Source of the DNA: an uncultured Prevotella sp.
Lineage (GTDB): Bacteria > Bacteroidota > Bacteroidia > Bacteroidales > Bacteroidaceae
Length of the DNA: 15,533 nucleotides
Direction: 5' to 3'
NCBI GenBank assembly: GCA_937892695.1
Contig: CALBJK010000005.1
Span: forward strand, 1 to 15,533
How positions within the stretch are numbered: position 1 is the stretch's first letter; every line of letters starts with the position of its first letter. The position numbers and the translations under genes are program-made. Positions 1-6,298 of the stretch are shown in pieces. The notes beneath the pieces were generated by a model that saw nothing but the letters and a program-made list of their open reading frames with translations, made no database searches and was not told the DNA's origin.

Positions 1-79
1 TCCGTCCGACATAATCGTTGATGCTGTCGGCAAAAAGCTTGTCTGCAGTTTTCCCGACGAGTATCAGTTCAGTCTTCAT
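1..79 (-). CDS. rlmH: RlmH, 23S rRNA pseudouridine-1915 N3-methyltransferase (5' part only)
   Basis: Only the first 26 codons are present; the gene runs off the left edge. The start MKTELILVGKT followed by INDYVGR matches the opening beta strand and first helix of the SPOUT methyltransferase RlmH (formerly YbeA), which uses SAM to methylate pseudouridine 1915 in helix 69 of 23S rRNA on assembled 70S ribosomes. The catalytic C-terminal knot lies outside the window, so activity cannot be judged. The ATG at 79-77 sits inside the last codons of the upstream DUF4491 gene (11-base overlap), suggesting translational coupling. The identification rests on a short N-terminus, but the pattern is characteristic. 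Confidence 0.8.
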   Translation of the reverse strand, partial: MKTELILVGKTADKLFADSINDYVGR

Positions 80-374
80 ATTCTTTTGTTCTTTTCGGAT
101 TCATAGGAAACCATCCCTTCTTGACTCTTTCTCGTTGTTCTTTTATTTCTCCGATGCTCCATAACGACGACGCTCCGAGAACGCCAAATATGGATGACAA
201 CAGGATGTCTCTTAAAAATAGGGCTGTGATAATGAAACCGATTCCTGCCACAAGAAACAGCCACCAAGGCTTGACTCCCCAATAGTATTCTACCTTTATC
301 ACCAACGGATGGAACAATCCGATGATGATAAAGGTGAGGGCCGCTATTATTAGTCCTGTGAAATGTAATTCCAT
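69..374 (-). CDS. DUF4491 family small membrane protein
   Basis: This is a 101-residue protein of unknown function. I recognise it as DUF4491, a family found mainly in Bacteroidota. Three hydrophobic segments at about residues 4-24, 36-54 and 58-76 should span the inner membrane. A charged tail follows (KEQRERVKKGWFPMNPKR), of which the GWFPMNPKR part is the family hallmark. The ATG at 374-372 lies 18 bases after the hisS stop, and the 3' end overlaps rlmH by 11 bases, so it is probably co-transcribed with both. No catalytic residues are evident. A link to translation is only suggested by its neighbours hisS and rlmH. Confidence 0.82.
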   Translation of the reverse strand: MELHFTGLIIAALTFIIIGLFHPLVIKVEYYWGVKPWWLFLVAGIGFIITALFLRDILLSSIFGVLGASSLWSIGEIKEQRERVKKGWFPMNPKRTKEYED

Positions 375-381
375 CTTCTTT

Positions 382-401
382 GTGAAAACTGGTTATTTCA
401 C
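382..401 (-). repeat. Short inverted repeat at the hisS/DUF4491 junction
   Basis: Perfect 6-base arms GTGAAA and TTTCAC are separated by 8 bases and span the hisS stop codon. In the transcript this could form a small hairpin just before the DUF4491 start. No run of U follows, so it does not look like an intrinsic terminator, and arms this short can arise by chance. Confidence 0.3.
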
Positions 402-1751
402 TTTACTGATAAGCTCAGAAGGCGTTACCATGCTTTGTTCGCCGCTTGCCATTTCTTTGAGAGTCACTTTGCCCGCTTCCATTTCCGTGTCACCGACAAT
501 GGCTACAAATGGAACATTCTTGGCGTTGGCATAGCTCATCTGTTTCTTCATTTTCACTTTGTCAGGATAAATCTCTGTGCGGATGCCTTCTTTACGGCAT
601 TGGCTCACAATTGGCATACAGAAAGCGGTTTCTTTTTCGCCTAAATTCAAAAAAAGCAGACGGGTGCTTCCTGTTGTCTCTTTGGGGAACAGGTCGAGTC
701 CGTTGAGTACATCGTATATGCGGTCAGCTCCGAATGAGATGCCTACTCCGCTTAGTCCTGGCATTCCAAAGATTCCGGTGAGGTTGTCGTATCTTCCGCC
801 TCCTGAAATGCTCCCGATGGGGTAGTCTTGGGCTTTGACTTCGAATATGGCTCCTGTGTAGTAGTTCAGTCCGCGAGCTAATGTTAGGTCAAAGTCAATA
901 TCGTTTTTCAGTTTACAGGTCTTGAGCGTGTCTATCACGAAACGTGTTTCCTCTACGCCTTTGAGTCCTATTTCTGAAGAAGAGAGAACTTTACTCATAG
1001 TGTCGAGCTTTTCTTCGTTTGTACCGGTGAGTGTGATGACTGGTTGCAGCTTTTCTATAGCATCGTCACTTATTCCGGCATTACGGAGTTCATCGTTCAC
1101 GTTGTCGAGTCCAATCTTTTCAAGCTTGTCTATTGCTACCGTTATATCAGTTATCTTGTCGGCGGCACCGATAAATTCGGCTATTCCAGAAAGTATTTTG
1201 CGATTGTTTATCTTTATGGCAACGCGTATACCAAGACGGTTGAAGACAGTATCTTCAATCTGCATCAATTCTACTTCGTTAAGTAGAGATGTTGATCCTA
1301 CTACATCAGCATCACATTGGTAGAATTCGCGGTAGCGTCCCTTTTGTGGTCGGTCGGCACGCCATACCGGCTGTATCTGATAGCGTTTGAACGGTAACTG
1401 TATCTTATCACGGTGCATTACTACATAACGAGCAAATGGAACGGTCAGGTCGTATCTGAGACCTTTTTCACATAGCTTAGCCGCCAGCTTAAGGCTGTCG
1501 CGTCTGGTAAGTTCGGTATCGTCAATCTTACTAAGATAGTCGCCCGAGTTTAGGACTTTGAACAGTAGTTTGTCACCTTCCTCTCCGTATTTTCCCATTA
1601 GAGTATGGAGTGTTTCCATTGCCGGTGTCTCAATTTGCTGGAATCCATACAGAGAGTATACTTCCTTGATAGTGTCGAAGATATAGTTTCGCTTAGCCAT
1701 TTCCAAAGGAGAGAAATCTCTGGTTCCCTTGGGTATGCTTGGTTTGTTCAT
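393..1751 (-). CDS. hisS: Histidyl-tRNA synthetase
   Basis: Class II aminoacyl-tRNA synthetase that charges tRNA-His with histidine using ATP in the cytoplasm. At 452 residues it is full length for the Bacteroidota form. Visible signatures are the opening PKGTRDF (residues 7-13), the histidine-binding RYDLTVPFARYV (99-110), motif 2 from PVWRADRP through FYQCDAD (128-149), the HisRS-specific LARGLNYYTG (291-300), GGGRYDNL (317-324), and motif 3 GVGISFGADRI (335-345). An anticodon-binding domain occupies roughly 362-452. The ATG at 1751-1749 lies 19 bases after the purA stop, so the gene probably shares the purA transcript. It looks intact, with no missing motif. Confidence 0.97.
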   Translation of the reverse strand: MNKPSIPKGTRDFSPLEMAKRNYIFDTIKEVYSLYGFQQIETPAMETLHTLMGKYGEEGDKLLFKVLNSGDYLSKIDDTELTRRDSLKLAAKLCEKGLRYDLTVPFARYVVMHRDKIQLPFKRYQIQPVWRADRPQKGRYREFYQCDADVVGSTSLLNEVELMQIEDTVFNRLGIRVAIKINNRKILSGIAEFIGAADKITDITVAIDKLEKIGLDNVNDELRNAGISDDAIEKLQPVITLTGTNEEKLDTMSKVLSSSEIGLKGVEETRFVIDTLKTCKLKNDIDFDLTLARGLNYYTGAIFEVKAQDYPIGSISGGGRYDNLTGIFGMPGLSGVGISFGADRIYDVLNGLDLFPKETTGSTRLLFLNLGEKETAFCMPIVSQCRKEGIRTEIYPDKVKMKKQMSYANAKNVPFVAIVGDTEMEAGKVTLKEMASGEQSMVTPSELISKVK

Positions 1752-1770
1752 CTTATTGCTTACGTTATTG

Positions 1771-3045
1771 TTATTTTCTTACTATGGTCTGTTCACGATC
1801 AGGGCCTATAGATATTATCTTGATAGGAGTTTCAAGTTCAGCTTCCAAGAATTCTATATAGTCCTTGAAGGTTTTGGGAAACTGATCCTCTGATGTGAAT
1901 TTTGTCATGTCCGTCTTCCATCCCGGGAATTCTTTGTAGACGGGTTCTATGTCGTGCTCAATATTGTAAGGGAAGTAGTCGATGGTTTTGCCTTTTTGCT
2001 TGTAGGCCACACAAGCCTTTATTGTGTCGAAGCTGTCGAGGACATCGCTTTTCATCATTATGAGCTGTGTAACGCCATTTATCATAATGGCATATTTTAA
2101 TGCTACCAGATCAATCCATCCGCACCGACGTTCACGCCCGGTGACGGCACCATATTCGTGGCCTAAGCAGCGTATCTCAGCTCCAGTCGCGTCGAACAAT
2201 TCGGTGGGAAACGGGCCTTCTCCGACTCTGGTGCAATAGGCTTTCATGATACCATACACGTTGCCTATTTTGTTAGGACCTATGCCCAATCCGATGCATG
2301 CTTCTGCGCATATAGTGTTGGATGAGGTGACAAACGGGTAACTTCCGAAGTCGACATCAAGCATAGTTCCCTGTGCACCTTCGCACAGTATGTTTTTGCC
2401 TGCCTTCAGAAAGTTGTTGACTTCATGTTCGCTGTCTACAATATTGAATTGACGGATGTATTCGATTCCTTCCATCCATTTTTTCTCTTCTGTCGTGATG
2501 TCGTAATCGGCATATCCGAGTGTTTTCAGGGTTTTCTCGTGATAAGCCTTATGGGCTTCGTATTTTTCCTCGAAGTTCTCGAATATGTCGCCAACCCTCA
2601 ATCCTGTACGCGATACCTTGTCGGTGTATGTTGGCCCGATGCCTTTGCCTGTCGTCCCCACTTTACTTTTGCCTTTTGCGGCTTCGATGGCGCGGTCGAG
2701 TACTCGGTGTGTCGGCATTATGAGATGTGCTTTCTTTGATATGTGGAGACGGCTCTTTAGGTCGTGCCCGCTTTTCTCAAGTTCTTTAGCTTCGTCCATA
2801 AACAAGTCGGGAGCCAGGACGACACCGTTTCCGATAATGTTTACTTTGCCACCTTGGAAAATACCGGACGGAATGCTTCTCAACACATATTTTTGACCTT
2901 CAAACTCTAATGTATGTCCGGCATTTGGACCTCCTTGGAAACGGGCGATTACGTCGTAATGAGGCGTTAATACATCTACGACTTTACCTTTTCCTTCATC
3001 GCCCCACTGAAGACCTAGCAGAACATCAACTTTGCCTTTGTTCAT
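1771..3045 (-). CDS. purA: Adenylosuccinate synthetase
   Basis: PurA joins IMP and aspartate with GTP to give adenylosuccinate, the first committed step from IMP to AMP. From the ATG at 3045 the protein has 424 residues, the usual family length. Motifs include the P-loop-like GDEGKG (residues 15-20) with catalytic Asp16, NAGHT with catalytic His44, TTGKGIGP (131-138), CEGAQGTMLDVDFG (221-234), the substrate loop VTGRERRCGW (301-310) and KSD (332-334). A TTG seven codons upstream is in frame, but the ATG gives the conserved start MNKGKVDVLLGLQWG and is preferred. A promoter-like box lies about 50 bases upstream, and hisS follows after 19 bases. Confidence 0.97.
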   Translation of the reverse strand: MNKGKVDVLLGLQWGDEGKGKVVDVLTPHYDVIARFQGGPNAGHTLEFEGQKYVLRSIPSGIFQGGKVNIIGNGVVLAPDLFMDEAKELEKSGHDLKSRLHISKKAHLIMPTHRVLDRAIEAAKGKSKVGTTGKGIGPTYTDKVSRTGLRVGDIFENFEEKYEAHKAYHEKTLKTLGYADYDITTEEKKWMEGIEYIRQFNIVDSEHEVNNFLKAGKNILCEGAQGTMLDVDFGSYPFVTSSNTICAEACIGLGIGPNKIGNVYGIMKAYCTRVGEGPFPTELFDATGAEIRCLGHEYGAVTGRERRCGWIDLVALKYAIMINGVTQLIMMKSDVLDSFDTIKACVAYKQKGKTIDYFPYNIEHDIEPVYKEFPGWKTDMTKFTSEDQFPKTFKDYIEFLEAELETPIKIISIGPDREQTIVRK

Positions 3046-3096
3046 ATTTCGATTATTTTGTTTCAATTAGTCTTTACCATGTTTGTGCTAATGCCA

Positions 3097-3104
3097 CAAA
3101 GTTA
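3097..3104 (-). promoter_or_regulatory. Bacteroidota -7 promoter box upstream of purA
   Basis: On the minus strand this reads TAACTTTG, an exact match to the Bacteroidota sigma-ABfr -7 consensus TAnnTTTG. It would start transcription near 3090 and give a leader of roughly 45 bases before the purA ATG. A matching TTTG -33 element at the usual 19-21-base spacing is not apparent. The position in a true intergenic gap makes it a credible promoter for purA-hisS-DUF4491-rlmH. Confidence 0.6.
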
Positions 3105-3135
3105 CGACTTTTATTTCGACCTTTGGGTATGTATC

Positions 3136-3759
3136 TCATAAAATATCTAAATTCACGGCTTTACACATGTCTTCGGCCGTTTTATTGTTTTGCTCTGAGG
3201 TCATTGAAAATCGTAAAAGACTATTTATAGCAGCTTTTCTTAGTCCGTGATTGTCAGAGAGAATGTCTTCCTTGATATGATGCAGATACTCGTTTATGAC
3301 ATTCTGGTTGTCAAAGTCGCCTTTGCTCATTATTCGGCTTAGTGTGTGGTATGCACATATCTTCAGAAGGTTTTTGTCTGTGTCCAACCATTCTATGGCG
3401 ATAGTTTTCCCTTCACATATCTTAGAAAAAAGATTGAAGGCACTTACTTCGGCCAGCTCTTGGGAGCAGATACCTTCTGCCCATTCTTTTGCAGTCGATA
3501 AATCTATAGACTCGGGCGGCGCTATCATTGTGGCCAGAATCTTGCATTCTCTTACTTCACTTTGCCAAAGAGCTGTCGCAAGATTCTTGTCGTGCCCGTA
3601 TTTTTTCGCAATTTCGCGTAACTGTGTGAGAGGTATGCCCCAGTTTATCTTATATTCCATGCCTTTATCGCGCATTGAAGTAGACGTGATGCCGTTCATA
3701 AAAAGACGGAAGGATTGCTTTATCTTTTTTACTTTTTCTCTTGTCTGATTGTCATCCAT
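3136..3759 (-). CDS. AlkD-like HEAT-repeat protein (DNA alkylation repair family), possibly non-catalytic
   Basis: This 207-residue, mostly alpha-helical protein resembles the DNA_alkylation (AlkD/AlkC) family of HEAT-like repeats that cradle DNA. Family-like features are KGMEYKINWGIPLTQLREIA (residues 32-51) and the repeat LWQSEVRECKILA (64-76). B. cereus AlkD uses Trp109, Asp113 and Arg148 around the damaged base. By my alignment from memory, Trp93 here matches the Trp, but the Asp position is Ile97 in EWAEGI and the Arg position is Ile in KNLLKICA (129-136). It may therefore bind DNA or RNA without glycosylase activity. It has its own spacing (107 bases upstream, 90 downstream), so it could be monocistronic. 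The fold assignment is fairly secure; the function is not. Confidence 0.75.
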   Translation of the reverse strand: MDDNQTREKVKKIKQSFRLFMNGITSTSMRDKGMEYKINWGIPLTQLREIAKKYGHDKNLATALWQSEVRECKILATMIAPPESIDLSTAKEWAEGICSQELAEVSAFNLFSKICEGKTIAIEWLDTDKNLLKICAYHTLSRIMSKGDFDNQNVINEYLHHIKEDILSDNHGLRKAAINSLLRFSMTSEQNNKTAEDMCKAVNLDIL

Positions 3760-3817
3760 TTTTCTTTCTGATTTTTAATTGTTTGACGAGGCATGCTGAT
3801 ACTTCACAATATTTGGA

Positions 3818-3830
3818 GTCAGAATCTGAC
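3818..3830. repeat. Short palindrome between dipeptidyl peptidase III and the AlkD-like gene
   Basis: GTCAGA and TCTGAC flank a single A in the 107-base gap (3760-3866). As RNA it could form a 5-base-pair stem with a 3-base loop, weak for a terminator and without a following U run. As DNA it could be an operator half-site pair. The rest of the gap shows no clean TAnnTTTG promoter box and no recognisable RNA. Confidence 0.3.
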
Positions 3831-3866
3831 AGGTTTCAGCCTTTTGACATTATTTGTTTTTAGAGT

Positions 3867-5810
3867 TTACAGGAAACCATATTCAGACGAATATCTGAGC
3901 ATCTGGTGTTCATAACTCTCTGTGTAGTCGACATCAATGTTGACAATTTCATTTCCTTTGTATACTGGTTTCAGCCATGGATTGATGAATCCTTTATAAG
4001 GTGCGATATCCAGCTGTTTGTATCGTCTGAGTATTTCTTCATGAAGTTTTGGGTCGACGGTTATGGCATATTTTTCTATCATACGCTTTGCCGTTTCGTA
4101 GTCGCCTTCGCTTTTTATGCGTTGTATTTCGGCAAGCAGCTCTGCAAATAGTTGTCGTAAAGCAGGATAGTCGTTTATTTTGAGGTAGGTTTTGCCTTCA
4201 CGTTTTACAAGTTCGACTGCTCCGTCAGATTTTTCGTAAACCCAATGTGCAATGAGCGATCTGTTGCGCATGTGCGCTTCCTCGATTTGTTCCCCCTGTT
4301 TGATGCGTGTCAGCTGGGTCATCAGGCCGTTCATCATGTATGTGTAGTATTGGGATTTATAGGCTTCGCTGTTGTCGACAAGATTCAACTCTACCATTTT
4401 ATTGTCTGCGATGAAATAAAGTCCGAACAAGTCGGCACGTGCTTCTTCTATAGCATTGCCGTATGATTTCAGCGCATCGCTATGTATACCCGGCAGGAGT
4501 TGTCCGCTTCCGTGACCAAGACATTCGTGCAAGTCGGTATGAAGGTTGTCACAGATGCTGCCATATTTTTTTATCAATAGTCTGGTAGGTTCGTCAATAA
4601 CGAATTCTTCTTTAAATCCGTTGCCTTCAGCTGCTTTTTCATAGGCTTCTGTAAGATTTGATATAGTGACGCTTTTCGAACCGTGTTGTGCGCGAATCCA
4701 GTCTGCATTGGGCAGGTTAATTCCGATTGCAGATGAAGGATATTCGTCGCCTCCGAGCATTGCTGCGCAGACAACGTTAGCTGTAACACCCTTGACCTTA
4801 GATTTTTTGAATCGAGGGTCTACAGGCGAGTGGTCCTCGAACCATTGGGCGTTTTCGCTTATTGTCTTCGCCCGTTTTGTCGATTCTTTATCCTTATAAG
4901 ATACAAAACCTTCCCATGAAGCCTTTATTCCAAGAGGGTCGCCGTACACTTCGATAAATCCATTAATGAAGTCGACTGTGCCTGCTTGTTCTTTCAACCA
5001 TTCTATAGAGAACTGATCGAATAAATGTAGGTCGCCTGTTTCATAATATCTGATAAGCAATCCTATTATGTCTTTTTGTTGGGAATTTTCTGCAAATTCA
5101 GCCGCTTTGGATAACCATTTAGTAATTTCCTTTAAGGCCGGGGCATACATACCGGCTGTAGTCCATAGTTCTTCCCTTATTCCGTCTTGGTCTTTTATGA
5201 GTTTGGAATTCAGTCCGTATGACGGTGGAGTCATGTCGTTAGGAATCTTCTTCTTTTTGTAGAAATCTTCAACCTCTTTTTGTGTCAGGCCTTCGTAGTA
5301 ATTGCATGCTGAGGTTTTGATGATATCTGCTCCTGCATCCTTATTTACGCGTTTAGAAAGTGTTGCCGGATTGAAGATAATGTCTTCAAGTCTTTTATAC
5401 AAATCATCAGCCGTCTCTCCTTTATTGGTGGGGAGTAGTTCTGCCTTTATACTTTTTAGTGCGTCCAGAAAAAAATGTTTAGAAAAACCTGGTTTGAATT
5501 TTTCGCATCCGTAATGATGGTAGATTCCGTTTGAAAACCATACTCTCTTCAAATATATGGCAAGTGACTTGAAGTCGTGACTTTCTCTATTGCCTTTGAA
5601 GTTGGAATATATTGCCTCCAATGTTTTTCTAATTAGCAGATTGAATTTACCGAATTGGTCTGTTGTGATGTCCCGTCCACAAAGTGAAGCTTTTGATAAA
5701 TAAAATATATATTTTTTCTGTTGCAGAGACAACTCTTCATAGCCATTTAGTTTATACCTTAGCATTTGAAGGTCTGCAAATTTTTCATCCGAATAATTAA
5801 AATCTTTCAT
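3867..5810 (-). CDS. Dipeptidyl peptidase III (zinc metallopeptidase family M49), no export signal
   Basis: DPP III removes dipeptides from the N-terminus of oligopeptides. The 647-residue protein carries the M49 signature HECLGH at residues 428-433 (zinc ligands His428 and His433, catalytic Glu429) and EEARAD at 455-460, with Glu456 as the third zinc ligand. The spacing of 28 residues from first His to third ligand equals that of the characterised B. thetaiotaomicron enzyme (His448, Glu476, from memory). HECLGH, with one residue fewer than the eukaryotic motif, is the bacterial form. The protein begins MKDFNYSDEKFADLQ with no signal peptide or lipobox, about 20 residues shorter than the B. 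thetaiotaomicron protein. The ATG lies 5 bases after the stop of the AraC-type gene, so no room for an upstream signal remains in this frame. Confidence 0.95.
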   Translation of the reverse strand: MKDFNYSDEKFADLQMLRYKLNGYEELSLQQKKYIFYLSKASLCGRDITTDQFGKFNLLIRKTLEAIYSNFKGNRESHDFKSLAIYLKRVWFSNGIYHHYGCEKFKPGFSKHFFLDALKSIKAELLPTNKGETADDLYKRLEDIIFNPATLSKRVNKDAGADIIKTSACNYYEGLTQKEVEDFYKKKKIPNDMTPPSYGLNSKLIKDQDGIREELWTTAGMYAPALKEITKWLSKAAEFAENSQQKDIIGLLIRYYETGDLHLFDQFSIEWLKEQAGTVDFINGFIEVYGDPLGIKASWEGFVSYKDKESTKRAKTISENAQWFEDHSPVDPRFKKSKVKGVTANVVCAAMLGGDEYPSSAIGINLPNADWIRAQHGSKSVTISNLTEAYEKAAEGNGFKEEFVIDEPTRLLIKKYGSICDNLHTDLHECLGHGSGQLLPGIHSDALKSYGNAIEEARADLFGLYFIADNKMVELNLVDNSEAYKSQYYTYMMNGLMTQLTRIKQGEQIEEAHMRNRSLIAHWVYEKSDGAVELVKREGKTYLKINDYPALRQLFAELLAEIQRIKSEGDYETAKRMIEKYAITVDPKLHEEILRRYKQLDIAPYKGFINPWLKPVYKGNEIVNIDVDYTESYEHQMLRYSSEYGFL

Positions 5811-5815
5811 TTTTG

Positions 5816-6289
5816 TTATATTGATGTATTGCCCTTGATTTTGTCTGTAGGTTTGCCGTATTGTGGAATAAAACCAATGTTTTCGAAAGTCTCTTTATAT
5901 GTTTTCGGACTTACTTTCGTAATTCTTTTGAATGAAGAATAGAATGACTGTGGGTTGGAAAATCCGATACAGTCAGAAATTTCCTGCATTCTCATGTTCG
6001 CATTTTGTGGGTTGCCTAATATCTCCATCGCCTCAATTATACGGAGCCGATTGACAAAGGACGTATAATTCATATTGTACTTACGATGAAAAGTCACAGA
6101 TATGTAGCGCGTGTTTGTTTTCAGTTCCTCACATAACTTCTTGGCAGAATAGGTCTTATCTTTATATCTCTTTTGTTTGACAAGTATGTCTTCAATCCTT
6201 CCGGCAAGTACATCTACGGTATTCTGACTGACGTGGCCAAGGTAGGATGCTTCCTTGTTCTTTTTATTGCTTGTCAGATTTTTTCTCAT
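5816..6289 (-). CDS. Small AraC-family transcriptional regulator (DNA-binding domain only)
   Basis: This 157-residue protein consists of a lysine-rich N-terminus (1-15), a helical stretch (22-45) and an AraC/XylS double helix-turn-helix. HTH1 spans about 47-70 (YSAKKLCEELKTNTRYISVTF) and HTH2 about 101-122, with the signature ISDCIGFSNPQSFYSSFKRITKVSP at 104-128. There is no cupin or sensor domain, so its signal, if any, is not evident. The ATG is 9 bases after the nadE stop, and dipeptidyl peptidase III follows 5 bases after its own stop, so the two are probably translated together. Targets cannot be read from the sequence; the adjacent peptidase is an obvious candidate only by position. Confidence 0.88.
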   Translation of the reverse strand: MRKNLTSNKKNKEASYLGHVSQNTVDVLAGRIEDILVKQKRYKDKTYSAKKLCEELKTNTRYISVTFHRKYNMNYTSFVNRLRIIEAMEILGNPQNANMRMQEISDCIGFSNPQSFYSSFKRITKVSPKTYKETFENIGFIPQYGKPTDKIKGNTSI

Positions 6290-6298
6290 AATGAAGGA

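Noticed and set aside
922..1323. Plus-strand open frame of 133 codons opposite hisS
   Set aside because: It is the antisense shadow of a well-conserved gene, with serine/leucine-rich composition and no recognisable domain. Other plus-strand frames in the window were rejected for the same reason.
3046..3066. In-frame extension of purA to a TTG at 3066
   Set aside because: The ATG at 3045 gives the conserved family start and usual length; the extra seven residues are not family-like.
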